A stretch of 64,000 bases of DNA from Sulfurospirillum sp. UBA4058 (GTDB lineage: Bacteria; Campylobacterota; Campylobacteria; Campylobacterales; Sulfurospirillaceae). Positions 51,837-60,545 of this stretch are shown piece by piece. Below the pieces are notes generated by a model. That model searched no databases. It had not been told where the DNA came from and saw only the letters and a list, made by a program, of their open reading frames with translations. Every line of letters begins with the position of its first letter. The stretch's first letter is position 1. Location: positions 62,001 through 126,000 of the forward strand of contig DFZK01000003.1 in assembly GCA_002382085.1 (NCBI GenBank). Direction: 5' to 3'. Both the position numbers and the translations under genes were made by a program.

Positions 51837-53524
51837 AGCCGTTTTGAACGCTCCGTAAGAGCGAAACGAACCTCAAATACCGCTCCGCCTCCTTCGTTGT
51901 AAGCAACGATTTCGCCGTCGTTTTGAAGCACGATTTGTCGCGCGATATTGAGTCCGATTCCGATCCCGGAGCTCTCTTTACTGCTTTCAAACGGTTCAAA
52001 AATACGCGGCAAAATTTTTGCGTCGATGCCGCCCGCATTATCGTGAAACCGCACGATCGCAAAACCGTTTTCCTCGCGAAGCGTAATCTCAAATCGGCGT
52101 TCGTCAAACGTACTCATCTTAATCAATTCATCGAGGGCATTGTTGATGATAATAATCCACACTTGTTCGATACGCTGTTTTTGAACCGTACATGTAAAGG
52201 TATATGCGTTTTTAGGCATCTGTAAGGTAAAGAGCCGTTCGTTCAAGCGCACGGCAACCACTTGCTTCGTGCGATTGAACGACAAAATCAGCGCGGAGAC
52301 GACGCTTTCAAAAAGATTGGTCGGCTCTTTTTGTTCTCGACTCTTCTGTGATGCTTCGCGCATGGTTTCGATGATGCTTTCGATACGCTCGAGTCCTTCT
52401 TGAATCGTTTTGGCGTCTTTGAGCATCGTTTGCTTGCGCACCGAATCGGGCATAAACGCCTCCATATCTTCTAAAAGCATCTCAAAATTGCCTTTGACGT
52501 AGGTTAAAGGCGTATTGATCTCATGCGTAATGCCTGCCGCCATCTGTCCGATCGCGCTAAATTTAGCATTTTGGATCATCTCTTCTTGAAAAGCGGCTTG
52601 AATCTGAAGGTTTTTTTTCACCTCTTCGTCAATACGGTTTTGGAGATAGAGTTCTTGCTTTTCCGATTCGGTCATATCGATGAAAACGCCGACGAAACCG
52701 TCAAAATGCCCGTTGCGTATCATCTGTTTTTTTTGAATTTCAAGCGTGACTTCTTTATGCGTCGTCGGAGAAACCGTCGTCATTTTATAGACTTGATGCA
52801 CGCTTTCGAGCATCTCTTGATCTTTGAGCAAAAGCCGCTTGGCGATTTCGATCGGATACAGATCAAACGCGCTTTTGCCGATAATCGCTTCTTTACTCAC
52901 ACCGAAATATTCGCAAAACGAACGACTGCATCCGATGTAACGAAAATAGCGATCTTTGATAAAAACGGGAATGGGAATAATGTCGAGCAAGGTCTCCAAA
53001 TCACGGAGTTGTTTTTGGTATTTGCGGCTTAATTTATCGATCATATTACGCGATTTGACGCGATGGCTGATGTCCCGAATACTCCAAATCATAAACGTTT
53101 GATCGTCGTCGACAAAGCTACGTCCGAAAAGTTCCGCCCAAAACGAATGCCGGCTTTTTTTGCGAAAACGGTATTCAAGATGACACAATCTAGCACAAGG
53201 CTCGGATGCCGTGACCTTACCGAACCACTCTTGGTACTGTTTTGCCCTTGAAAAAAGCGTGCGCATCTCTAAGGAGAGCACCTCTTCTTTGGTATAACCG
53301 AAAAGCATCGTAAACGTTTCGTTCACGTCTACGATACATTGATGTGCGTCTAAAACGACATAGCCCAAATCGGCATTGTTAAAGTAGAGCTGTGCTTTTT
53401 TCGCCAACGCTTCAAGCGAACGTTTCTCTTCAACGGCACACTCCAAAATGCGCCTATTTTGCGCCTTCAGTAACTCAAGCTCTAGCTCTAAATCGCGAAT
53501 TTTTTCTAAAAGTTCTTCTTCCAT
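51821..53524 (-). CDS. Cytoplasmic PAS-PAS sensor histidine kinase
   Basis: A 567-residue kinase without membrane helices: an N-terminal coiled coil (residues 1-40), PAS 1 (LGYVVLDAHQCIVDVNETF), PAS 2 (IPVFIKDRYFRYIGCSRSF), a second coil, the H-box MAAGITHEINTPLTYVKGN, N-box IIINNALDEL, G1 DNAGGIDA and G2 GIGIGLNIARQI. It is the last gene of a chemoreceptor-CheY-kinase operon, 5 bases after the response regulator. The PAS domains probably sense a cytoplasmic redox or ligand signal. Confidence 0.88.
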   Translation of the reverse strand: MEEELLEKIRDLELELELLKAQNRRILECAVEEKRSLEALAKKAQLYFNNADLGYVVLDAHQCIVDVNETFTMLFGYTKEEVLSLEMRTLFSRAKQYQEWFGKVTASEPCARLCHLEYRFRKKSRHSFWAELFGRSFVDDDQTFMIWSIRDISHRVKSRNMIDKLSRKYQKQLRDLETLLDIIPIPVFIKDRYFRYIGCSRSFCEYFGVSKEAIIGKSAFDLYPIEIAKRLLLKDQEMLESVHQVYKMTTVSPTTHKEVTLEIQKKQMIRNGHFDGFVGVFIDMTESEKQELYLQNRIDEEVKKNLQIQAAFQEEMIQNAKFSAIGQMAAGITHEINTPLTYVKGNFEMLLEDMEAFMPDSVRKQTMLKDAKTIQEGLERIESIIETMREASQKSREQKEPTNLFESVVSALILSFNRTKQVVAVRLNERLFTLQMPKNAYTFTCTVQKQRIEQVWIIIINNALDELIKMSTFDERRFEITLREENGFAIVRFHDNAGGIDAKILPRIFEPFESSKESSGIGIGLNIARQIVLQNDGEIVAYNEGGGAVFEVRFALTERSKRLYSDV

Positions 53525-53529
53525 CGAAA

Positions 53530-53901
53530 CTATTGAACAAGCTCACGGATTTTTTCTTCGAGCACTTTCATCGAAGAAAACGGTTTCATAATGTAGTGCG
53601 TTGCACCTTCGCGGTGCGATTGAAGCACTTTATCCAAGGTCGAATATGCCGTCATCATAACAATCTTCACATCGGGTGCTTTTTCCCTCAACGCTTTTAA
53701 GACGTCCAAGCCTCCCATTTGAGGCATCATAATATCTAAAAAAACAATATCGTATTTTGCGTCGATGCGCGTTAACGCATGGGTCGGATTGCTAAAGACT
53801 TCCACTTCAAAACCGCCGAGTCGTCTTAAATACTTTTCGATCATATCCAAAATATCCTGTTCGTCGTCGACGATTGCCACTCTAATATTTTTTGCCATCA
53901 T
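53530..53901 (-). CDS. CheY-like single-domain response regulator
   Basis: A 123-residue receiver domain: acidic DDE (residues 12-14), phospho-Asp in IVFLDIMMP (about 57), Thr in MMTAYS and Lys in IMKPFS. It has no output domain, so it acts by protein contact. It overlaps the chemoreceptor gene stop by 4 bases and precedes the PAS kinase, its likely phosphodonor. Confidence 0.88.
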   Translation of the reverse strand: MMAKNIRVAIVDDEQDILDMIEKYLRRLGGFEVEVFSNPTHALTRIDAKYDIVFLDIMMPQMGGLDVLKALREKAPDVKIVMMTAYSTLDKVLQSHREGATHYIMKPFSSMKVLEEKIRELVQ

Positions 53902-55223
53902 GCACCCTTTATCGTTTGATCGAATAAGCGATCTTTTGCTTCCAACATCAATTTTTTAGCTTTTTCTTCGACCATGCTATCCAAACTGTTAAACACTTCG
54001 CCGCTTGCCGCTTCGATTTGCGATACCATCTCTTCGATGTGCGCTTTCGAGCAAACGGCTTTGCCTTCGCCGCACTCTTTTGCCAATCGGTTCGCTATCT
54101 CATGCACTTTCGCGTGAGGATTTTCAAGTCTGGTATACGAAGGCATGGTATGAAACTCTTCTTTACCAATCCCTCTTTCGTACCAGTGTCCTAAACGGCA
54201 CTCATGGTGCGTGACGGCTTTAAACTCGTTTTTTTCGCCGAACAGAAGCGAATAGACGTTATTTTTATAAATCACGTGGTCAATTTTTGCTAAAGAGGCA
54301 AAAATTTTATCGCTCAGATGATCGACCTCAAAAACCGAACGCGTCGCATTTTTTTCAAACGAGACGATTTTGGTCGTCAGTTCGTCCGTCTGTTGTTTCG
54401 TATTGTGGGCGATTTGATTGACTTCGGCGGTACTTTGTTCGGTTTGGGCGGATTCTTGTTGCATCGTTTTGACGACCATCGCAATCTCTTTCGTCGCTTT
54501 TTGCGTTCGTTCCGCCAAACTGCGTACTTCATCGGCGACAACGGCAAAACCGCGTCCGTGTTCCCCCGCACGCGCGGCTTCGATGGCGGCATTTAGGGCT
54601 AGAAGGTTGGTTTGGTCGGCAATGTCTTCGATAAGCTGTACGACGCTAGAGATTTCACCGCTTCGTTGTAAAAGCGATTTGGCGTTGCCGACGACGTCGC
54701 TCATCAACACACTCAACGTGTCCATTGCCGAAGAGGAGCTATGTGCTAAACGAAGTCCGTCGCGCGCTTCGTTTGAGATTTGCGAAGACTCTTCTTTCAT
54801 TGTTTTTAAATCGTTCAAAATTTCGGAAAAGGTTTGTTGCGAATTTTTAAGCGCACCGGAGATCGAATCTTGATGCATGGAGAGAATATGACTGTCTTTA
54901 GCATTGCGAACATCGGTTTTAATGATGCTGTAAGCAACCGATCCGTCGCCAAGACGCTTGCTTCGTACCGTTCCTTGGCATCCGTCCATACTGATACTTT
55001 GCATCGACTCGTTGAGAAGCGAAGCGAGTTTTTGCGGCTCTTTAATCGTAGCACGCGCCAAATCGTTTTGCATCACGATCGATCGAGAAGCATCTATGAC
55101 GACGATCATCTCTTCTTGCGAAAACGAAGAGAGTTCTTTGAGTAAAGCGTTTTGGGATTTAAGCGTTTCGATTTCTTGACGTAAAATTCCTAAAGCCTCG
55201 GGTTCTTTTTTCTGAAAAAACAT
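53898..55223 (-). CDS. Soluble methyl-accepting chemotaxis protein with C-terminal CZB domain
   Basis: A 441-residue chemoreceptor without membrane segments. It begins with a coiled coil and a PAS-like domain (MIVVIDASRSIVMQNDLA), then the signalling hairpin with the tip sequence ALNAAIEAARAGEHGRGFAVVADEVRSLAERT, and ends in a chemoreceptor zinc-binding (CZB) domain with HHECRLGHWYERG and further His (HAKVHE). CZB domains sense zinc or hypochlorite. AAGGAA precedes the ATG at 55223. It is cotranscribed with CheY and a PAS kinase. Confidence 0.9.
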   Translation of the reverse strand: MFFQKKEPEALGILRQEIETLKSQNALLKELSSFSQEEMIVVIDASRSIVMQNDLARATIKEPQKLASLLNESMQSISMDGCQGTVRSKRLGDGSVAYSIIKTDVRNAKDSHILSMHQDSISGALKNSQQTFSEILNDLKTMKEESSQISNEARDGLRLAHSSSSAMDTLSVLMSDVVGNAKSLLQRSGEISSVVQLIEDIADQTNLLALNAAIEAARAGEHGRGFAVVADEVRSLAERTQKATKEIAMVVKTMQQESAQTEQSTAEVNQIAHNTKQQTDELTTKIVSFEKNATRSVFEVDHLSDKIFASLAKIDHVIYKNNVYSLLFGEKNEFKAVTHHECRLGHWYERGIGKEEFHTMPSYTRLENPHAKVHEIANRLAKECGEGKAVCSKAHIEEMVSQIEAASGEVFNSLDSMVEEKAKKLMLEAKDRLFDQTIKGA

Positions 55224-55322
55224 CACTCTTCCTTGCTAAGTCTCTTATATTATAGAACGAAACTATAACATTTTAATGACGTTTTTACGAAATTTTTTGA
55301 CGAAAGAATCGGCTAAAGATGC

Positions 55323-55347
55323 CAAACGCGACGAAGAGGCGCGTTTG
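55323..55347 (-). terminator. Stem-loop after the NifX-like gene
   Basis: CAAACGCG (55323-55330) and CGCGTTTG (55340-55347) are perfectly complementary over a 9-base loop, 15 bases past the stop at 55363. A short T-rich stretch (CATCTTTAG) follows on the minus strand. Confidence 0.5.
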
Positions 55348-55362
55348 ACGTTTTAGAAGTGT

Positions 55363-55896
55363 TTAGGCATGTTCGTGGTGGCAGCAACCGTGCTCGTGAT
55401 GATGTCCGTGTTCGCCGCATTCGCCGCCTTTACGACCGTGTCGATGCGCCGAAGCAAGAGGATTGCCGTTTTTCTCGCAACATTTGACTTTGGATCGGAA
55501 CGGACCCTCGTGCGTATCATGGCAACCGTGGGCTTTTTTGTCGTTTTTCTCTTCTTTTAAAAGTACGTCGTAATTGCTTGAAGTGACCTCTTCCAAAAGT
55601 CCGTCGTTAAACTTCTGAAGGGCTTGGGCAATCTCGATGCGCTCGCTTCCGGCGAAGTAGACGCGAATACCCGCTTTTTGAAGTGCGGCAAACGGTTTTT
55701 CACCCAAATGGTTGGTAACGAGCGTCGTAACGCCCGCTTTTTGAAACCATTGCGCGACTTTCATACCGCCTTCGACGTCATTGGCTTGAATCGTGATTTT
55801 TGCGTTTTCGTCGATCAGGGCGAAAAACTTTGCTTTTCCGAAAAGCGGTGCTAAAGCACTGTTCTCATTTTCGGTTTTAATCGGCATTGCGATCAT
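55363..55896 (-). CDS. NifX/NafY-like (dinitrogenase FeMo-cofactor) protein with His/Cys-rich tail
   Basis: A 177-residue protein. Residues 1-115 form a NifX/MTH1175-like RNase-H-fold domain (IAMPIKTENENSALAPLFGKAKFF, GMKVAQWFQKAG, TLVTNHLGEKPFAALQKAGI) that binds iron-sulfur or Fe-Mo cofactors in relatives. The last 50 residues hold at least 12 His and 7 Cys (GCHDTHEG, KCCEKNG, HGHHHEHGCCHHEHA), a strong metal-binding tail. AAGGAG precedes the ATG at 55896. It diverges from a DUF134 regulator with a shared palindromic operator. No nif genes are near, so a general metal-cluster role is likely. Confidence 0.8.
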   Translation of the reverse strand: MIAMPIKTENENSALAPLFGKAKFFALIDENAKITIQANDVEGGMKVAQWFQKAGVTTLVTNHLGEKPFAALQKAGIRVYFAGSERIEIAQALQKFNDGLLEEVTSSNYDVLLKEEKNDKKAHGCHDTHEGPFRSKVKCCEKNGNPLASAHRHGRKGGECGEHGHHHEHGCCHHEHA

Positions 55897-55917
55897 TGTA
55901 TCTCCTTTTATTTTGGT

Positions 55918-55955
55918 CATATGTTCGTAATTGTATCACTTTAAATGAACATATG
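55918..55955. promoter_or_regulatory. Paired palindromic operator between NifX-like and DUF134 genes
   Basis: CATATGTTC (55918-55926) and GAACATATG (55947-55955) form a perfect 9-bp inverted repeat with a 20-base spacer, and the right copy is embedded in the local dyad TGAACATATGTCA. The region lies in the divergent promoter. It is a candidate binding site for the DUF134 protein encoded at 56015. Confidence 0.6.
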
Positions 55956-56014
55956 TCAAGTATTTTTAAATCTTTTATGCTACTATAACTTTTTACTATT
56001 TCAGGAGATCGTCA

Positions 56015-56602
56015 ATGGCACGCCAAAAATGCCTTCGTCACACCTTTTATCAGCCGCTTTGCACGCGTTTTACGCCCAAAAACGTTACGCATAACGAGTC
56101 GATTATGCTTTTAAGCGAAGAGACCGAAGCGTTGTACTGGATGGATTTGATGGGGCTGTATCAAGAGGACGCGGCGCAAAAAATGGGTATTTCGCGCCCG
56201 ACGTTTGCGCGTATCATCAAGTCGGCACATTACAAAGTCGCGTTAGCACTTTTGGGCGGACACCATTTGGACTTGGAAACCAAACGCGATCGCTACGTCG
56301 TCGCTTTATGCTGCGACTTTCCCGAGACGCTTCTACCGCTTCAACCCAAAGGAAAATACGTCATCATCGCGACGATTCACGATCATACGATCGTCTCGTG
56401 GATCGAGCTTGAAAATCCCGTTTTTACGCAAAATCTCAAACCGCCCTTAGTGCTGCCCGAACTCTTCCAAAACTATCAGGTCAACTTTTTTATCAGCGAA
56501 AAATTGGGCGAAGGACTGCGAAGCGCACTTTCGGCACGAGGGATTCATATTATTCAAAAAGCGGTCGTGGATAAAGAGGTGCTAGCACACCTCTTTGATT
56601 GA
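56015..56602 (+). CDS. DUF134 helix-turn-helix regulator with NifX-like C-terminal domain
   Basis: A 195-residue protein. The N-terminal half is a DUF134 domain with a Cys-bearing start (ARQKCLRHTFYQPLC) and the sigma-4-like helix-turn-helix LYQEDAAQKMGISRPTFARIIKSA (about residues 49-72). The C-terminal half (YVVALCCDFPETLLP onward) resembles the NifX/NafY fold of its neighbour and may sense the same cofactor or metal. CAGGAG precedes the ATG. It probably regulates the divergent NifX-like gene. Confidence 0.8.
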   Translation: MARQKCLRHTFYQPLCTRFTPKNVTHNESIMLLSEETEALYWMDLMGLYQEDAAQKMGISRPTFARIIKSAHYKVALALLGGHHLDLETKRDRYVVALCCDFPETLLPLQPKGKYVIIATIHDHTIVSWIELENPVFTQNLKPPLVLPELFQNYQVNFFISEKLGEGLRSALSARGIHIIQKAVVDKEVLAHLFD

Positions 56603-56614
56603 TCGGCAAAAACG

Positions 56615-57382
56615 CTAGTAGATCGCCAGCAACGCCGCACCGAAAAGGATACGGTAAATGCCGAACCCGACAAACGTAAACGTCTCTAAAAACTTTAAAA
56701 AAAGCTTGATCGTTGCATAAGCGACGATAAACGAAACAACAAAGCCTACCGCTAAAACCGTAAAGTGCGCATCGGTAAAAAGTTCGCTTCGATGCTTTAC
56801 GATGTCATACCCCGTCGTCGCGCACATAACGGGAAACGCCAATAAAAACGAAAATTCCGCACTCGCTTTTCGCGTCAAGCCCACAAGCATCGCACCGATA
56901 ATACTCGCACCCGCACGCGATGTTCCCGGAATCAATGCGAAAACCTGAGCGATACCGATCCAAAGAGCTTGTGCGTAACTTACTTTTTCCACATCGTCGA
57001 TAAAATGCTCTTGAGGTTTGTAGAACTTTTCAGCGATCAAAAAGACGATACCACCGATAATGAACATCCACGCGACAATCTCAACGCTAAACATCGCTTT
57101 GACCTGTTTGGCAAACACAAATCCCACCGCACCTAAAGGGAAAAATGCCACCGCAAGCTTCATCCAGAGAGTGATTTTTTTAGGGGAAAACTTCTCTTTA
57201 TAGTTTAAAACCACCGCTAAAATTGCCGCAAACTGTATGATAACTTCATACGCTTTCACCATACCGTCTTGCGGCACACCGAGCCAATCGGCAACGACGA
57301 TCATATGTCCCGTCGAAGAAACAGGCAAAAATTCGGTAAAACCTTCAACCACACCCATAATGATAGACTGAAAAATATCCAC
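56615..57382 (-). CDS. uppP: Undecaprenyl-diphosphatase UppP (BacA)
   Basis: A 255-residue, eight-helix enzyme that recycles undecaprenyl pyrophosphate to the phosphate for peptidoglycan and glycan synthesis. Signature 1 is GVVEGFTEFLPVSSTGHMIV and signature 2 is PGTSRAGASII. The GTG at 57382 has an AGGA site 6 bases away and fits the family start (DIFQSII); the ATG at 57388 is too close to that site, and more upstream starts add non-family sequence. A variant of the iterated palindrome (CTACATGTAA) lies just upstream. Confidence 0.9.
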   Translation of the reverse strand: MDIFQSIIMGVVEGFTEFLPVSSTGHMIVVADWLGVPQDGMVKAYEVIIQFAAILAVVLNYKEKFSPKKITLWMKLAVAFFPLGAVGFVFAKQVKAMFSVEIVAWMFIIGGIVFLIAEKFYKPQEHFIDDVEKVSYAQALWIGIAQVFALIPGTSRAGASIIGAMLVGLTRKASAEFSFLLAFPVMCATTGYDIVKHRSELFTDAHFTVLAVGFVVSFIVAYATIKLFLKFLETFTFVGFGIYRILFGAALLAIY

Positions 57383-57486
57383 AAACATTCCTACATGTAA
57401 AAGATAAAACGCGATTTTAGCATAAGGCGCGTTAGTCTTTGCCAAACATCGCACGCACTCCTTCCGAAACGGAGAAAATTCCTCCG

Positions 57487-57514
57487 AATTCGGTAAAAGA
57501 AAATTTACCGAATT
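57487..57514. repeat. Perfect 11-bp inverted repeat in the uppP/reductase promoter region
   Basis: AATTCGGTAAA (57487-57497) pairs with TTTACCGAATT (57504-57514) over the 6-base loop AGAAAA, followed by TTTAATCTTT. It lies between the divergent uppP and reductase genes. It may be an operator or a transcript end; AT-rich arms fit either. Confidence 0.55.
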
Positions 57515-57553
57515 TTAATCTTTAGTAGTTTACAATACATCAAATGCTGTAAG

Positions 57554-57568
57554 GTCTAAGGCTTAGAC
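57554..57568. promoter_or_regulatory. 7-1-7 palindrome upstream of the double-cubane reductase
   Basis: GTCTAAG-G-CTTAGAC is a perfect odd palindrome 86 bases upstream of the reductase start, followed by a copy of TTACATGTAA at 57607. Its size is typical of a dimeric regulator site; no binder can be named. Confidence 0.4.
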
Positions 57569-57653
57569 TTACATGAAGTAGCACCTCTTTTCTCTGCTCC
57601 TCTTCTTTACATGTAAAACAACACGGCACGACATTATTTCACAAAGGAAACAC

Positions 57654-58973
57654 ATGGGCGTAGAGCAACACAAGGATTTATTAGGCAGTATCGGTGTGGA
57701 CGTCGAGCGTCACGCGAAGATGATGGGCGCAGGACTAGAAGCCTACAAAGCACAGTTTTTAGGACAACCCAACCGTCCTAAAGCGATGGCGTATTTTGAC
57801 TGGTTTATGAGTGAGATTCAAGGGCAACGCATCGCCGAGATCAATCAATTAAGAGCGGAGAAAAAACCAGCCGTTGGGACATTTTGTATCTTCGTGCCCG
57901 AAGAGATCGTCATAGGCGCAGGCGGAGCCTGTTATGGGCTTTGCGGCGGTTCTAACGCAACCATTGCCGATGCCGAAACCGAACTTCCTCGTAACATCTG
58001 TCCGCTGATTAAATCCGCACACGGTTTTAAGCTTCAACGCACCTGTGCCTACACCCAATCCTCAGACTTCATTTACGGTGAGACGACCTGTGAAGCCAAG
58101 AAAAAAGCGTGGGAAATCCTTGCCAAACATCACCCCGTGCATGTGATGAACATCCCGCATATGAAGCGCGAGAAAGACCTTAAAATGTGGACGGAAGAGA
58201 TCAAAGAGTTTAAAGAGCACATCGAAGCCGTTACCGAGAAAAAGCTCAGCCTCAACGAAATGAAAGAAGGCGTGCGCAAAGTCAATGCCAAACGAAGCGC
58301 ACTTCAAAGGCTTGATCGCTTACGCGGTATGAATCCGGACATCATGCCCATCAGCGGTAAAGACGCGCTTTTCATTACGCAAGTAGGCTTTATGGACGAT
58401 ATCGAGCGCTACACGCAAAAAGTAAATGAACTCTGCGACGAGTTGGAAGAGCGCGTCAAAAACCAAGAGAGCGTCTTTCCCAAAGATACCCCTCGTTTAA
58501 TGGTGCTAGGAACGCCGTTTGCGCCACCCAACTGGAAACTTCACACGGCGGTCGAAACTACGGGCGGTTGCGTCATCAACGAAGAGAGTTGCATCGGTCA
58601 TCGTTACTTTAAAGACAACGTCGACATCGAAGACGCGCAAAGTGACGACGAGCTTTACGCACGTTTGATGACCCGTTACGCCAAAATCGACTGCGCGTGC
58701 TTTACGCCCAACACCGGACGCATCGACAAAATCGTACAGATGTACAAAGAGCGACAGGCCGATGGCGTCATCTACTACACGCTTTCCTTCTGTCACACCT
58801 ACAACGTCGAATCCCACCTCGTGCTTGAAGCGATGCAAAAAGAGGGAATCCCGTGTTTGGTCATCGAATCAGACTACTCTCCTGAAGATGCGGGGCAGAT
58901 CAAAACCCGTGTGGAAGCCTTTTTGGAGAGCATTACGTTCAAGAAAAAAGCGCAAGCGTTCGCAAGCAAATAA
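57654..58973 (+). CDS. Double-cubane-cluster anaerobic reductase (2-hydroxyacyl-CoA dehydratase family)
   Basis: A 439-residue protein of the HgdB/BcrC family. It lacks a partner subunit gene, which fits the homodimeric double-cubane-cluster type (DCCP). Conserved Cys occur in GGACYGLCGG (about residue 87-96), RNICPLIKS, QRTCAYTQ and, in the second half, CIGHRYF, CACFTPN and SFCHTYN; they can hold the [8Fe-9S] double cubane. AAAGGA precedes the ATG. Relatives reduce small molecules at very low potential with electrons from the ATP-driven activator encoded next (TAATG overlap). Physiological substrate unknown. Confidence 0.85.
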   Translation: MGVEQHKDLLGSIGVDVERHAKMMGAGLEAYKAQFLGQPNRPKAMAYFDWFMSEIQGQRIAEINQLRAEKKPAVGTFCIFVPEEIVIGAGGACYGLCGGSNATIADAETELPRNICPLIKSAHGFKLQRTCAYTQSSDFIYGETTCEAKKKAWEILAKHHPVHVMNIPHMKREKDLKMWTEEIKEFKEHIEAVTEKKLSLNEMKEGVRKVNAKRSALQRLDRLRGMNPDIMPISGKDALFITQVGFMDDIERYTQKVNELCDELEERVKNQESVFPKDTPRLMVLGTPFAPPNWKLHTAVETTGGCVINEESCIGHRYFKDNVDIEDAQSDDELYARLMTRYAKIDCACFTPNTGRIDKIVQMYKERQADGVIYYTLSFCHTYNVESHLVLEAMQKEGIPCLVIESDYSPEDAGQIKTRVEAFLESITFKKKAQAFASK

Positions 58974-59731
58974 TGTTTTGGGGTGTGGATATAGGCTCGA
59001 CCTATACAAAAATCATCGGTATCGGGAAAGAGCGGGAGATCGTACACAGTGCGGTCATCCCGACCATCTTTAACCAAGACAAAATCGTGGGCGAATACTT
59101 AGAGGACAAAGAGGTCAAAATGCTCGTCGCCACGGGCTACGGGCGTTACATGTTGGAAGAGTCCCACGGTGCGCCCGTGATAAGCGAAATCAAAGCCCAC
59201 GCTAAGGGTGCGTACTTTTTTGAGCCTGAGGTTGCGACCGTCATCGACCTTGGCGGACAAGATAGCAAAGTCATCAAAATGGGCGAATTGGGCAGTTTCA
59301 CCGACTTTCGCATGAACGACAAATGCGCCGCAGGTACGGGAAAATTCCTAGAAATCGCCGCCAATCGTCTGGGCTTAGAGATGCAAGACTTTGCCAAAGC
59401 AGGCTTTGAGCACGACAAAGAGCTCACCATATCAAGCATGTGCGCCGTTTTTGCCGAATCTGAGGTCATCTCGCTGATCGCCAAAAAAGAGAGCTTAGCG
59501 AACATCTGCTACGGTGTCCACGAATCCATCGCTTCTAGGCTGGCATCGATGGCTCGAAAATTTGTCATAAAACCCAATGAAACTATCGTTTTTACAGGCG
59601 GTGGCGCACTTAATCCGTTCTTGCATCATATGTTAGAGCAAAAGTTAGAGCGAAAGATAGTCATCCCCAAACACCCTCAACTGATGGGCGCAGTAGGTGC
59701 GGCATTGGCGGGATTTGAGGTGGTTGAGTAG
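58973..59731 (+). CDS. ATP-dependent activator of the dehydratase/double-cubane reductase
   Basis: A 252-residue ASKHA-fold ATPase of the BadF/HgdC family: DIGSTYTKIIGIG at the start, DLGGQDSKVI, the cluster-binding Cys in NDKCAAGTGKFLE and SSMCAVFAESEV (one Cys each, giving a shared 4Fe-4S in the dimer) and GGGALNPF near the end. ATP hydrolysis drives one electron to the reductase. The start overlaps the reductase stop (TAATG). Confidence 0.9.
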   Translation: MFWGVDIGSTYTKIIGIGKEREIVHSAVIPTIFNQDKIVGEYLEDKEVKMLVATGYGRYMLEESHGAPVISEIKAHAKGAYFFEPEVATVIDLGGQDSKVIKMGELGSFTDFRMNDKCAAGTGKFLEIAANRLGLEMQDFAKAGFEHDKELTISSMCAVFAESEVISLIAKKESLANICYGVHESIASRLASMARKFVIKPNETIVFTGGGALNPFLHHMLEQKLERKIVIPKHPQLMGAVGAALAGFEVVE

Positions 59732-59784
59732 GGTTTACATGTAAAGGTTTGGATATAATTTTATAACTTCAAAAAAGGTTGTTT

Positions 59785-60456
59785 ATGCGTCTCAAATCTT
59801 TACCTAAAAAAATTTACAATAATAGAAAAGCCGATACTAAAGCTGTTTATCGTGCAATTGATGCTGCAGTAGGTGGTTCTATTTCTATTGTTAAAGAGTC
59901 TATTGCAAAGAGTTATCAAGGCTTTTTAGATGCTAAGATTAATAACTTGATTTTAGATATGGCAGACAATAATATCGAAACCGATGAACTTATAAATTTT
60001 ATCAATTCTAAGTCCCACGAAGATAGAGAATTTATGAGCAACCTTGTCATTAAAAGTCTTCATTCGGACAATCGAATTACTACTTTTTTGCTTGCTAAAC
60101 TATCGAAAAATAAAATCAAAAACGGCTCATTAAACTATTATGAATCTTCGCTTTTTACCAATATCAATACGTTTACACATGAAGACTTTGGTATCTACCA
60201 TTATGCTATTCAACATCTTATTCAACCTGAAAAAATAAAAATGTCACCTTATATTTTGGTGCCTTTAGAAGATGAACATTATATTCTTGCCATAAATAAA
60301 TTTTGTAGTTTTGGAATTTTACAAACTGCCTATACTGTAGAAGGAAGCTACCATAAAGAAGAAAATCAAATTTATATCTTTTTTTTCAAAACCCCATATT
60401 CAGATACCCTCTATCAGGTACTTGATGAGTATTTCAAAAAAACTACATCATCATAA
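59785..60456 (+). CDS. Unknown low-GC protein
   Basis: I do not recognise this 223-residue protein. It is basic at the N-terminus (RLKSLPKKIYNNRKADTK), mostly helical to about residue 130 and ends with beta-type sequence (YILVPLEDEHYILAINKFC). It has no membrane segment and one or two Cys. The base composition is clearly AT-richer than the reductase genes before it, and copies of TTACATGTAA flank it on both sides (59735, 60464). AAAAAGG precedes the ATG. Likely an acquired gene of unknown function. Confidence 0.6.
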   Translation: MRLKSLPKKIYNNRKADTKAVYRAIDAAVGGSISIVKESIAKSYQGFLDAKINNLILDMADNNIETDELINFINSKSHEDREFMSNLVIKSLHSDNRITTFLLAKLSKNKIKNGSLNYYESSLFTNINTFTHEDFGIYHYAIQHLIQPEKIKMSPYILVPLEDEHYILAINKFCSFGILQTAYTVEGSYHKEENQIYIFFFKTPYSDTLYQVLDEYFKKTTSS

Positions 60457-60545
60457 ATTACTCTTACATGTAAACCCAGTCCCTAAGCTTCTTTTCCAAA
60501 AGTATTCTTTATAATACGCTAAATCGTACTATTAAGGATACTATC

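Noticed and set aside
55250..55268. TTATAG/CTATAA dyad upstream of the chemoreceptor as an operator
   Set aside because: Six-base AT-only arms in an AT-rich promoter are expected by chance.
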